A stretch of 64,000 nucleotides of DNA from Dromaius novaehollandiae. Lineage: Eukaryota; Chordata; Aves; Casuariiformes; Dromaiidae. A program made the position numbers and the translations under genes. A model generated the notes under the pieces. It did not search any database and was not told the origin of the DNA. It saw only the letters and a program-made list of their open reading frames with translations. The DNA lies in the NCBI RefSeq assembly GCF_036370855.1, contig NC_088102.1:71433601-71497600 (forward strand). Direction: 5' to 3'. Positions 24,622-36,900 of the stretch are shown in pieces. Numbering within the stretch: position 1 is the first letter of the stretch; each line of letters opens with the position of its first letter.

Positions 24622-27499
24622 TTTTTTTTTTAAGAATTACTTCTAATATATCTTTCTCACAGAAGGGGGGGGGTATAGGGAATGTTCTCATTCCATCTGT
24701 AAACACTGAAATACAGATCTGGGAAACCAGGGAAGAGACACAAAAAAAGTGCATTTTACAAAATTATCAACTAAAATATATTTTACATGTATTACGTTTC
24801 AATTTAAATTCTACTGACTGCATTTTCAGTTTCAAAAAATATTTCCATATCTAATAGATTAAAAAAGCATGAAATATTTTCATTATGGATAAGACATTTC
24901 GATTCATTTACATGCTGGCTGCCCAACAGCATAAGCAACCATGTGAATCTTGAACAACGTTTGTGGCCTGAAGCAGATTCTCACGCCAGAGAAGTCTGGA
25001 TTTGGCCTCTCCAGACACGGGCCAAAGCCTGTTCCAGACCTGGGGCAAGGACAGTTTCTCTTCTACCTGGAGAGGAGTCAGGACAAAGGTGGAAGCTGGC
25101 AGGGAGAGGGGTCACGAGAAGGAATTTCAGCAAGTTACTGTGGTTTCCAAGGCAGGGCTTCAAACCCTTCCCTGACTATGCAGCAATGCTCGGGGTTGGA
25201 CTGGCAGGTAGTCTTGAAACACGGTGTGTCTGGTGGCACCTTTGCTAGAGGAAGGTAGCTGCAAGCAGCTTGCCTGCTCCAGGCCAGATACCAAAGGAGG
25301 CCCTAACGAGTCAAGCATGTGCACTGAGGGGGTCCCCTGACCTTTCACGCCGTCACGGTGAACCACATCCCCCTGGCTGAGCTGGGCCACAAGCACCCCG
25401 CGCGATGGGCTGCAAGGGCAGGAGCGGCTCCGCTTCTCCAGCATCCTCCCTCACTGCTAAGGGGAAGAGCCGTTGAAGATATCCTTGCCCATCAGCATCA
25501 GCGGCCGCTTTCTCCGGCACCTCCTCGTCCCACCCTCCGGCACTTCCACCCGGCTGAGCCAGAGTCTCTAAAGCAATCCTGGCTCTGTGCCGATACTGCG
25601 CTGTTGCAGCTGCGGCCTGACCACATCGCTCCAAGAGACCACCAGCGTCCAAGCTAACTGTTATGGAGAAATCTGAGCAATTACTTCGACACTAACAGTA
25701 TCTTGAGGTATAAATGAGATTAGATGTTTCACCCATGGATTCTTGCTCACGTACCTAGGATCACACCTCCTACAGCTGGGTGTTTTCCCCGGGGCCACAC
25801 AGGCAAGAACAACAGGCTTTTCCATCATCCTCTGCAACACTGAGCAGGAATTGTCCACTGAGGCAGGGAGACGCGTGCCCTGCTGTCCTACTGTGGTGGG
25901 CATCAGATCTTTTCATCTCAAGTTTTCTTCTTCTAGACATGTTCCCCTCTTTGGTATGTAGAGCAAAACGCTGGAGAGCTCCTGTGTTAACCAACACAGG
26001 TTACACAATTTCCATTTAATGGGTTTGATGTTGTGGGGTTCTCTCCAGGCCAGGTAGGTATCAGAGCAAGCCGACAAGCCCTCCATTCCCGACGCGCCAG
26101 TCTCCGTGGTGAGTATAGGTAGTGCCACTTCCACTGACAGGACAACGTTAAAGCAGTATGAACACTTCTATCATTTAACGCTAGTTCAGAACCCCCCCCC
26201 TCCCCCCCCAAAACTGAAAATGCAGATCCCTAGTTTAAACGAGTGACTCCAGCCAGCAGTCAGCAGATATGAGGACCGATACAGTGCTGATTCACGTTCT
26301 TTGAATTAGTGCAATCTACAACCGGATCCCCAGCTTTGTGTGACTGATCCAGTGGACTCTGTTAGGCTGTCCTTTGGTTTGCTTTAGAATTAACTTGAAC
26401 AGTTTGCGTTAAGATAAACTACAGTCTATCTAGGATCTATAGACATAAGGCAAGAGGCACAAATCCGTAGGAATCAGGTAGCATTTGTCAATGCAAACCT
26501 CTCCCTGGTCAGTTCCTTTCAGGAGCCACAAAGCCACTTTGGTGAGCTTGCTCGGATGCCAGGATGAGTTTGGGGCGGGGAGGCTGCAAGGCAGCGCTGA
26601 GACAGCACTGCTGATGGCTTCAGCAGTACGCCCAGGGCCAGGACAGTCACCTCGGGGCAGTTTACAAGTCTCCAGAAGAGCAGTGTTTGCCATTTCTCCC
26701 CCTGCCTCTAGCTTTCTCAAACACTGAAGACACCGAGGGGCAACAGGGGCTGTAAACAAAAAGTGAACTGAGAAGAGAGAATAAAACCCACTTCCACCAC
26801 TATGCCCTCTAACAACTGCTGGAGAAAGAGCAACACTTGGAAGGGAAGACGAAGCCTGGTTTTCCCGCAGGGAGCCCACCTTGGGGACCCCCAGCTTTAC
26901 AATGAGGCATGCCTGCTGGGGCAAGAGATCCTTTGGGGCTAGGTTAGGGCATCTGCAGCAGCCGCACAGCTCTCCGTAACACTGTGCTGCGAGGTAAAGC
27001 TTACGATCGTGTTGACTCTCTGCCTGCCTTTGAGCTGGAGGAGATCTCCAGGGCTGGCTGCAAAGCCCCAGTCCAGGGTGGTGAATCACAGAAAAGTTGC
27101 GAAGAAGCTGAGGGGAAGAGAAACACTAGGAGAAAAAGGGGCCACTTCTTCCCCCCGACGGAGCAAAACCTACTCAAGCATAACAGGAGGCCACTCCACA
27201 TCCAGGTAGCTTCAAAGGGAACTGGTGTATTTTAGAGGAGCTCTCACTCACCAAGAATCCTCTGTCTTTTCTGCTGGGCAAAGATGACTATCCTGTGCTC
27301 TGCACCAAGGAACTGATCTCAGTCCTCACACTTCACATCAGGACATGAAAACCACAGAACTGTCACAGCTTGACTCATACCATGCACCAAAGCATCCCTC
27401 CTGCACCTTCTGACCTTTCCCACTGACGATGGCTCTGGATTCAGGTTACTGGCTTTTATCCCCTGCAAACCCCTCCCAATATATGCATCTCTAGATACA

Positions 27500-27543
27500 T
27501 ATATAGATATAGATTTACATATGCAAGTACCTATATCTATATA
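27500..27543 (-). repeat. AU-rich inverted repeat (hairpin) in BAHD1 3'UTR
   Basis: Perfect 13-bp arms, 27500-27512 (TATATAGATATAG) and 27531-27543, separate an 18-base loop. It would form an AU hairpin in BAHD1 pre-mRNA about 250 bases after the stop codon. Confidence 0.75.
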
Positions 27544-27549
27544 CATATA

Positions 27550-27555
27550 TTTATT
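27550..27555 (-). terminator. BAHD1: Proximal BAHD1 poly(A) signal
   Basis: AATAAA on the minus strand, about 235 bases after the BAHD1 stop, inside a TA-rich block. It is immediately followed in the transcript direction by the inverted repeat at 27543-27500. It is a candidate site for a short-3'UTR form. Confidence 0.4.
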
Positions 27556-27789
27556 TTATACGTATATATTTTCATTTATGCTTTTAATGAAGTGCTGTGC
27601 TTTGAACTGCTGCCTTCCTCCACAGGGATCTGCTCCTGCACACGCTTTTCAGTCCGAGGAAAGAGCGCTGGGCCCACCCGCTGGCAAGCAGCACAAGCTG
27701 TTGAGAGCGCACAGATGTCCCAGACCGTCACCCTGCCATCGGCTCTCCGGTGCCGCTCATCCTCACTGTGGTGCGGCTGAAGAGTTGTG

Positions 27790-27979
27790 CTACTGTGGGT
27801 TCTTCAAGATGCGCCCGTGTCTGAAGTCGTAGACGTGACGACAGAGGAAAACCAGCTCAGGGTCAGTGTCCTCGGGCACCTTGCGGTGCAGAGGTGTGGA
27901 GTACTCCTCCGAGGGAGGAACCATAATGGTTTTCCTGCCTGGGATCCCTTCGACTCGACGCTTTGCCAAGGCACAAAAT
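27790..27979 (-). CDS. BAHD1: BAHD1 exon 7, terminal coding part
   Basis: The acceptor ATTGCAG is followed by the exon from 27979. It completes R, then [36 protein letters not shown] and the BAH C-terminus [22 protein letters not shown]. The TAG stop is at 27792-27790. Confidence 0.96.
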
Positions 27980-30900
27980 CTGCAATGCAATTACATGAGA
28001 AAAGTTGTCATCAACTCATTTAATCTCTTACCGCACAGCTTTCACTATTCATGTCCGTATGTCTCGCAGGAAACTATCACAACAGCTATCCAAGGATACG
28101 AAGGGTAGGGGAAGGGAAAAGGGGAAGAGCATGGAAGAGAATTAACCTTTGCTCAAGAGGAAAATGTAAAGTAACTGTTGCTTTTTATCCCACTCTGACC
28201 TATGGGCAGTAGCACAAAGGTTTATTTCTGTGCTGGCAGATTCCATATGTTGTACAGTATGAAAGATTACTGCAATTAATCCATCTTGTTTTTACTACCT
28301 TGGCCTTGTTTTGGTTAATTAGCCCCAGCAAAAGCTTATACACCAGGCCATCGTTCAGACGGACGCGCCGGTGACTGGGTATGGCAGGGTCACACGCTCC
28401 ATTTCCAGTCAACAGTTTCACAGCAGTTAGATGAATGCTTGCAAGAGTGAGATGCTCTGTGCTGACATTTTCCATTTACGAGTCAAGTAGCTGTTACAGG
28501 AGAACATGCACAACCTTCTACAACATTTCAGAGCAATCCACACTTCCCCGAGTAACCGATAAAGCCATTCACTCTGAGAGAAAGCATCTGTTCGGCCGAG
28601 CTGCATTCCAGCTTTTTGCCTTGTGGGCATCCCCGATGGCAGGTATCCCAAACATTTCAACAACAGCCGGAAGAGCACAAAACTGAGGTCAGGTGCAGAA
28701 CAAGCCAGGCCACCCAAAGAGGGGAGATACCAAGGTGCTCTGAGCTCCAAGCTGGTAGGTACACTGCAGTGACAGCAAGAACAGCCTGCTAAAGCCTCCA
28801 GAGAAGTTTCTGCCTTTTGTATTTCCCACAACTCTGGCTAGACAGCAGCAACAACTGCTGTCCAGGTACCTGTTCACCAGGTAGCCACTGCAACTTGGGG
28901 TGCGCAGGTGTTACACTCGCAACCAAAGGCTTCTATGACAGCCTTGGTTTGCAGCAGCTGTGTTCCTTCAGCAAGCTGAACCCAAAACCCCAATCTTCTC
29001 CCCAGCCTGGACCAAAGCAATGCAACTGAAGGGTCAAACCCAGCAATTTTCCCACCAAGACAGCATCAGGATACAGGCCCCTCAGTGTGGAATATTTTTA
29101 GAGTTAAAGCCACTTTTTTTGTGCACAGGATGTATGCATTAGCCATTAATATACACAATCCTCAAGAGGCTCTTTCCACCCTCATCTGAACATGTGCCAG
29201 ACAGCACCACCACCAAGGATGCGAGGCTCTTGCTGGTGAGGCAAGACTCTCATTTAACCAAGCTTAAGTTCAAAATCACTTATCCACATCAACCGAGCAA
29301 GCACCAAGAGAAAGCTAAATCCAAACATACGACAGTCAATCCAACAGTCAGTCTTCCTACCCTAACATATAACGGATTAAGCAGGCTGTTTGAATGAGAC
29401 CTTATAGCTCATCCTAGCTTCACGTCTGAGGTGCCTCTGAAGGCAGCACACCTTACAGGGGTGATCCTGGAAGAATTTGGGCCAAAGTCAGTTTTCAAAC
29501 AAGCTCCTGAAACAACCGCTAACAAAAGCTGCCATCCTTTTTGTGACCACTCAGACCAGTCCAGCTCCACACCAAACAGCGGGTACACACAGATCCCTTA
29601 CAGATACATCTTTCCAACACCAACCGTCCTGTCCGCACCCCAGGCTAGAAAAGCCAGTCGCACTGTGGCAAGTCAAGTAGCTTGGCCTTTGGTCAGGGAT
29701 AAACTTGTCGGGTGCCGAGCTGTTGAGCCGTTCACATGCACCAGGTAGGAGCAGCAACAGGATATCAACAGCTTCATGATGTCAACCGCACTAGCACTTA
29801 CAGGATTAATAAACCAGAGCAAGGAAAAAAAAAAAAATCCCTCTTCTAGTTGGCTAGCTGCTTCCAGCCAGGCATCTCAAGCCATGTTAAAAGCCCTTTT
29901 GCAGGAGTCTGTGGGTACAGCTGAGGTTTTGTGGCCATGTAATTTTGCAGCCTACATTGGTAAATCCTTTTGAAAAGCTGACCAAGGACAAAAGCTGCCT
30001 TTGAAAGTCGTCAGTAGAGCTAGCTTGACTGGCCCACAACTCCTAAATCACTTAGAGCTCCTTCCAAGCTTCTGAGCACCTTTCTCTCCTTGTCAGACTT
30101 CCACGGAAAGAGTTCAGGCTGCCTTCAGGGAACATCTGCCCCAAGGGAGACCTCACCCACAACAGCCTGCCAACAACTACTCTAAAGGACTGAGTTGTTG
30201 GAAAGGAAGTGAGCTGTCTGAATCCAAAGCTTACCTTGTTTTTAGAGTTTTCAAAAAGGGAGCAAAATTCGGCTTAAAAATAGTTTAGAAAATAGTTTGT
30301 TTTTAGAAATCTAAACAGTGGAGCCCTGGGTGAGGAGCAGAAGGACGAAGGAAAGAGCAGTGGGGCTTAATAAATCTTCCTGAAATAAGACTACAAAGTC
30401 AACATCAAGGATCCAGCAAAGCCAAAGAGGTCATTTTGCATTTTAACAAGTGTCCATTCAATCCCAGTTTTCATTCTGCCACAGACACCTATCCATCCAA
30501 GGATGGCAGCTGTGATTATGGATGGCCTGAGGTTTTTCCTCGCCAAGATTTAATTCAATCACAAGAGTTTAATTGTAGATGCTTTAGCCACTACTCTGCA
30601 TAATGCTGCTGCCAAAACATCCAAACCTGCACACACGTATACCAGCATCTAGTAGCAATACTGACAGCAGCACATCAGCAGGCGTTTTAGCTAGCTACGG
30701 CACACGTGTTCCATAATGAATGGATGCACAGGATGACTTCCAGCCTTGCTCAATTTTTATGTTACTACTTATTTAGCTCCAGCATTACAGGTCCTCCAGT
30801 GGTGTCCACATGCTGCGGTACCAATGGCATGCACTCACAGACATTTATAAGCCCCTTAAAGCACCTATAAAACACAGAGCAAGGAGATATTTAATAGAAC

Positions 30901-33900
30901 TTGAGTGCAAGAAGCACTCCTGGATTACAGTACCAAACTGAGTAAGTGTAATCCAACCGACTCCAAGTGGACCCAAAGCCTGAAGGTCACGTAGGGTTCT
31001 GCTGGATGATGGCTGGTAACGGAAAGAGTGACAAAAGCTGGAGACAGACAGGTCTGGGGAACAGCAGCAAGTTAAGAGCACCACCTACCTGCAGTACTCT
31101 GCAAAGGTCAGCACGTAGCACTTCTCCTCTATGCAGGCAACACTGTTTTCATCCTGATGCCGGGACGCAAAGATCTCATTCTGCAAGAGAAGGTAGAGAG
31201 AGGTCACCCAGGTGGCCAGGAGCTGCTCGGCAGGCAGGGCCAGCTTGGCTTCTTCTCCCACAGTCTCAGAGCGGAGGCTATCAAAGCATGCTCGCGGCAG
31301 ATGCTCTTTAAAGCTGGTTTCACATATCCTAAACACCTTCCAGGTGTGGGTCACGACTTATTTACAGCGTGCAGCATGATTTTGCCCATCAACGCAGAGG
31401 CAAAACATTAGGAGCTCTCCCATCATTTAACAACCCCTCAACACCCTTTGCGAGGCCAGGTGTCACAAGCAGTGCTAGCATTTCAAAAGCACTTCAACAG
31501 CAAGGCCACTGCCAGCTACACCACTCTGCCTCCTCTTTCCTTCTGGGGGTGACAGACAGCTTGTGGCCTTCTTCCCTGAGAAGTACCCGAGACTACTTTT
31601 CTGAATGCTGTGCTAGGAAAAAAAAAAGCAGCATTTTGAAAACACTATTCCAATACTTGGGAATAACAATGTGACAGACGAGAGGAGAAGGCAGAGTTCA
31701 TCAGCACAGGCCTTGCAGAGGCCCAGGAAACCAAGCAAGAGGAAAACCCCAGCAAGAGGGGCTTTTGCTCTAGCACATCCTAAAATCTGACTTTGCAAAC
31801 AGACAGACTCCATGCGCAAAGAGCCTTCAGACTGCATCCAGAAAATCCAGTGAGCAATACTCCCGCAGGCAGGAGGTGGGAGCTCTCTCCGCCCACACAT
31901 TTCTCCAAGCTCCTAAGGACATTCTTCATTCATTTCCCCTTCCCTGCGCTGCTAACCCTTCCAATTCATCTGTACAGCTAAGCAATAGAAATGGAGTTTG
32001 AATAGCACTTTGCTATCTTTACTGCTAGCCTCCGATACACTGTCGAAGTCTTTCTAATCCATTTCTGTCTCAAAGATACAGGAACCCCTTTTCTTCCAAA
32101 TCTTTCCCCATCCCAGTTCAATTAAAAAAAGGTTATTTTAGCAATGAAAGTGGCAATAGCCTTTTCTTCCAGGGTAATTTAGGCAACTTGGCTCTGCTGC
32201 AGGCAGGAGTGGTTAGATATGGAGCAATCCAGATGGAGCCAATTTAAAGAATTTCAGGCCTAGCTACAGCAACAAAGAAGATCTCTGCAAATAAAGATGC
32301 TCTGCACAAGTCTAAAAGCATTACCTGCAGGCTTTGCTCCTACTTACAGCCCCAAGGAAGCAGGCGAGAAGACTCAGAAAGCAGGGTTACAGTTTGGGGA
32401 CAGGCTTAATCACAGAAACTGAAAACACCACACCTCGATTCTGTGCGTTAGAGGTTTTGGTCTACTCCTTAAATCAAGATTATCTGAGTCATCTTTGGCA
32501 AGCCCATCCCAGCTACTCAGTCTTGCATTTGAAGTGTTGTGTAATTAAGCAGGTGTGCAAAAACCTGGCTTAACTTCTCCTAGCCAAACCTCTGGCTCTT
32601 TCTACACTAAAATGCAACTGGTTACAGTCATGCATCATTTATGGACACAGAAAACTATACAAGGTACCGCATTTTGTTTTAGAAACTAATCTGTGCCCTG
32701 CAAGTCCGGCAGGTACAATTCATGAGCTGTTTTCCAGTCCTACTCTTCTTTTAAAAAATTAACAAAAGGCACCAAGGACTTCTGGTGGATTGAAAACAGC
32801 AGCAAATTCTCTGCTCCTTGTTTAAAAACAGCTTGTTCTGTCACCCAACACAAGCCCAAGCAAAGCAGAGCAAGGCGTGAAGGCATAATGATTCACACAT
32901 TTTTTTCCTTTTAAAAAGTGAACTCTATTATACTGGCACAACATCCTCAGTCAGCTTCTAATTCTCATCACAAATCTAGATGTAGGGAGAAGGATGCATC
33001 CACATTTCTGCACCAAACACACACATTTCTGCAGTTTAAGTAGCAGATTCAGGGTTTTTTTATGATTAAAAAAAAAAAAGGCAGTATGAGACATATCTGC
33101 TCCAACATCCTACATGATACAGATTGCAAAAATTCCTGGCTGAAATTCTGCATTGAGCTCAGCATTTCTAGATGAATTGGGATACCTTTTCTTTTTTTTT
33201 TTTTTTTTTTTGGAAAGGCATCTGATCTGGTTTCTATATAAATTCATTCTCCCTTGCTTCCAAGGCAGAAGTCAAAGCAACTTTTCACTTGATGCTCAGA
33301 CTTTTCTCAGAGGGCAAAAGGTGAAACATTAAGACTTAACACAAAGGTGGCCACAGGAAAGATGGAGCCAATTCTTTCATAGCCCAGAGTTTCTGCACAG
33401 GACAACAAATTTGGGGAAAGCACATATACAGGACACTGACACATCTGGCAACAGCTGCACAGCGGCCCAGAGACAGCTCCACTTTACTCCAATCAGATCT
33501 TTGGGCCCCCTGAGCTTGAGAGGCCATGCAGGAACGTAGGGGGATAGGCATACTAATCCCCTCTTCTCGCAAGAAAATACACACATCAGGAATTGGGCCA
33601 AGAGCTCCCTCACCTCCAGCTTAGCATTTGGATGGCTCACCTGGTGCATACTGGGATTGCGGCCTCCCTGAGTGTGCTCCGGTCTGTAATACCACAGGAG
33701 GCTCATCATCAGCTCCCCTGCAAGAAGATTTGTTGAAATATATCAAGACTTTAGTTTCCCCTTAGTGTTTTCCCCTTAGCATTCAGCTTCCTCCTTCTGC
33801 TTCAGCCCTTTCATTTCCGTAGCTCTCATGTAAAGGCAGCTGTGTCATGACAGTATCTGATGCTGAACTAGGTTTCGTCACGTTACTATTCCATTGTACC

Positions 33901-36900
33901 TTCACCCCCCACTACGTAAGCTACGTCCTCCCAAAGAGGTCAGTTCTGAACAGAAAAAACAAAAAAAAACCCCAAACATTGCCATATGGGAGAGTATCCA
34001 TTCCAGCTCGCAGCTGGAAAAGACACTCATCTAAAGATTAGTACTTGCAGCACTAACTTGCAGACCAACACCAGAGTTGCCGCCATTGGGTGACGTGACC
34101 AAGGTTGGCCTCACCACACAACAGTCACTTGTTTGGGCACAAGATGCTAGTCAGACGTGGGACCTTAATACCAAACCACGCTACTTCAGCCACCATCTCT
34201 AGTCAAGTACCATCAAGAACTTCTGCAGAGAAGCCAGTGTGCCACACCACCTCCCAGCCCAGATGCAGAACACTTGAGTAAACAGTGGCTCCCAAGGTAT
34301 TTGCTGCAGTGAAATAATAAGATCATTGCTAAGACATGCAGTTGGCAGATATTATGTGCTTTCACAACCAGGAAGGTTTTGATTACCAGTTCCAGGTTAG
34401 TGATTAAAGAGCATTTCAGTTCTTGGAACAACCTTACTGTAAAGCCTCTTCCCCTTCATCACCCAATCCGTCAGCGGTGAAGTATCCTAACAAGCTTGCA
34501 GCTCTGCCGAGATCCGTCGCTTCCTTATTTCCAGCTTGCCCTCATTTGTCAAGCACAGAGGCAAAACATACTCTTTTGACATAGTACCTGTTTTGGGGTC
34601 TTCCCACAATGCCGATATCTTCGCAACATATGGCATAGATTTCTTCCGGGGTCCTGATTTCAAGAGGACTGTATCTCGTACCCGGATAATTTCCCCATCT
34701 CTCTCCACAGCCTGATAGCTCTTGCGGACAGCTGGCTCGGGCTCATTCTATAGCATTGGCACAATAAAATAAAATAAAGTTAAATAAAAGAAACACCACA
34801 AGTGAACAGGCAAAAAGTTAGTTTATTGTTTGCTAGCCTAATCCAAGACTCCTTTTCTCCTGCTGGAAATTAAAAACTAAAACTACCAAGGCTAAGTGCT
34901 TCCACCCTAAGAGAGCTTTGAGAGAAGTCATACAGCCTAAGACCACTCATGGCAACTCTGTTCCCAGGGAGTCAGTTCGTAAAAGCAAAGGTCAGGCCAA
35001 ACTGTTTTCCTATGAATGCCCTACCTATATTAAAAAAAAAAAAAAAAAAAAAGTAAAGGAAGTTCACCTGGGAATAACAGCCAAATGCCTGCAGGTCATA
35101 CACAGCCATCATTTTCAAAAAAGCAAGAGAAAACAACTGTTTTGCCCAATACTGCTGGAAGGAAGGATCAGCTCACCCAGCTTGAGAGCAGGTCTCTCAA
35201 GAACACCTACTTCTAAAATTAATACCCTTACTTCAAACTAAACCAAAAACGGTCGTTCCCTCTATTTTGCAGGCAGAAAGTCTGCCTTCGGAGGAAGAAA
35301 AAACAAAAACAAAACACAACACACACACACACACACCACAGTTTTATCAGCCTACTTCTAGGTCTGCATCTCCTCCACATTCAAAGGGGCTGAAAACTAT
35401 GCATATTTTGAAGCTATAGGCTTCTTTGATAAGAAAACAAAAAAAAGCAAGAAATATTCACATGAACAGGGCAGGCAGTGCCAGTGGGGCTGTGGAATAA
35501 AGCCTTCTGTAACGAGACCACTAATGTTTGCTTTGCACCCACTAACATTACTAAACAATCACTTTTTGGATGGCAAGCTTTGGGGATTTTCTTGATTTTT
35601 GGTCGGAAAACTGACTTCAGGGCACCTGAGCAGGATGGGCTTAACCTTCTGCCACATTGCCCGTTGTACGCAGCCCTAAAAGCAGAAGCTCCAGACCCTT
35701 TCCCGGGCGATGATCGCTGCAGCTTGAGGTTACAGCAGCGTGCCAAGCGGCCGCAGGCTTGGGGCTGCCGCGCTCTACCACGGTGGGGGCAACGCAGACG
35801 AGTCTCCTTGGGCCGTGGTTCCCCTCGCCGCTGACATTTACCGAACGCGACTCAATACTTGGTTCTCTCCCTCCTTTCCAGACAGCAGAGATGGGTGCTA
35901 GAGGGCATCCGGTTGGGAGCCGCTCTACTGTCTCGATCATTTGGGCTCTACTTGGGACATCACTGCCGGGCTACAGACACCATCAGCAAGAACAAGCTTT
36001 GAAGAGCTTCCTTTAGAAAACTGCTAAAACTTAACTCATTTTTACAAACAGGCTTGCCCTAACCCAGGAAGCAGCTGGAGCACGAACTCTCCCTAGGACG
36101 GGCTCATACACACAGCAGCAGGTGCCACCCTTATAAACGCCAAAGCCAGAAGCATTCATCATCAGGGCATTTCACCTGATCTTAGGACAGGAGTAGCAGG
36201 TTTTCCTTCCTTTCAAACTGCTTGTCATGCTGTGCAAGGTAATAACAGGACATGAGAACAAATGAGGCCAGCAGCTCAGTCTCCAAGCCCAGCCAAAAGA
36301 CACTATTTACTGCTCCGACTAGAAATTTGTCCAGGAGGTTCTAGATGGCATTTAGTGACCATTTCTACCTTGAAGAGAGACTAAATGATGCAGCTCTTAC
36401 TCTTATTCAGCACAGAGAAGTCTTCCTAACCTGACACCTTCCCAAACCTCCACGATCTTAGTCCCCTGAGGATGCTCATATGGGTAAGGCCATACACAGA
36501 AAAACAGTATTTCACAGACACCTACCACAACGTAGACAGCCTTCTCGCAGGCTGTGCCGACGGGTATCCAGCCATTGGTAGCTCTCCGCCTGCTAATGCG
36601 CTGCTGCTTTGGATGGGAATGGCCTCCTGCCGCTTTACTGTCAGCGGCGTGGAGACAGCCCGTAGTATTTCGGAGGCCGGATTTGGAGCCGCTGGGGGGC
36701 TTTGAGCTCTGCGGACATTCTCGGGCCATGGTCTGGGGGTCAGAGTTGGGGGTCTGCAGATGAGGAACTGGTTCTGCAGCCGGTGGCACGCTGGGTACAG
36801 GACATCCTGAGAGCGGGTGGGCAGGTGACGCAGGGTGCCCTGCCACGGGGATTGTGAGGTTCAGCTGGTCCAGAGACTTGCAGCCTTCTAGCAGAAGGGA

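Larger units (their letters stand above)
24595..27789 (-). other. BAHD1: BAHD1 3' untranslated region (inferred)
   Basis: About 3.2 kb of non-coding sequence follows the BAHD1 stop on the minus strand and ends in an AT-rich block with AATAAA at 24621-24616. A further AATAAA at 23950-23945 could extend it by about 0.7 kb, and an early one at 27555-27550 could shorten it to about 250 bases. The open frame of about 219 codons inside (26430-27089, minus) begins at a GTG and has no recognisable domain, so it is not called. Confidence 0.6.

Noticed and set aside
26430-27089. 219-codon frame on the BAHD1 sense strand in the 3'UTR
   Set aside because: It starts with GTG, lacks domains, and lies after the BAHD1 stop; treated as untranslated.
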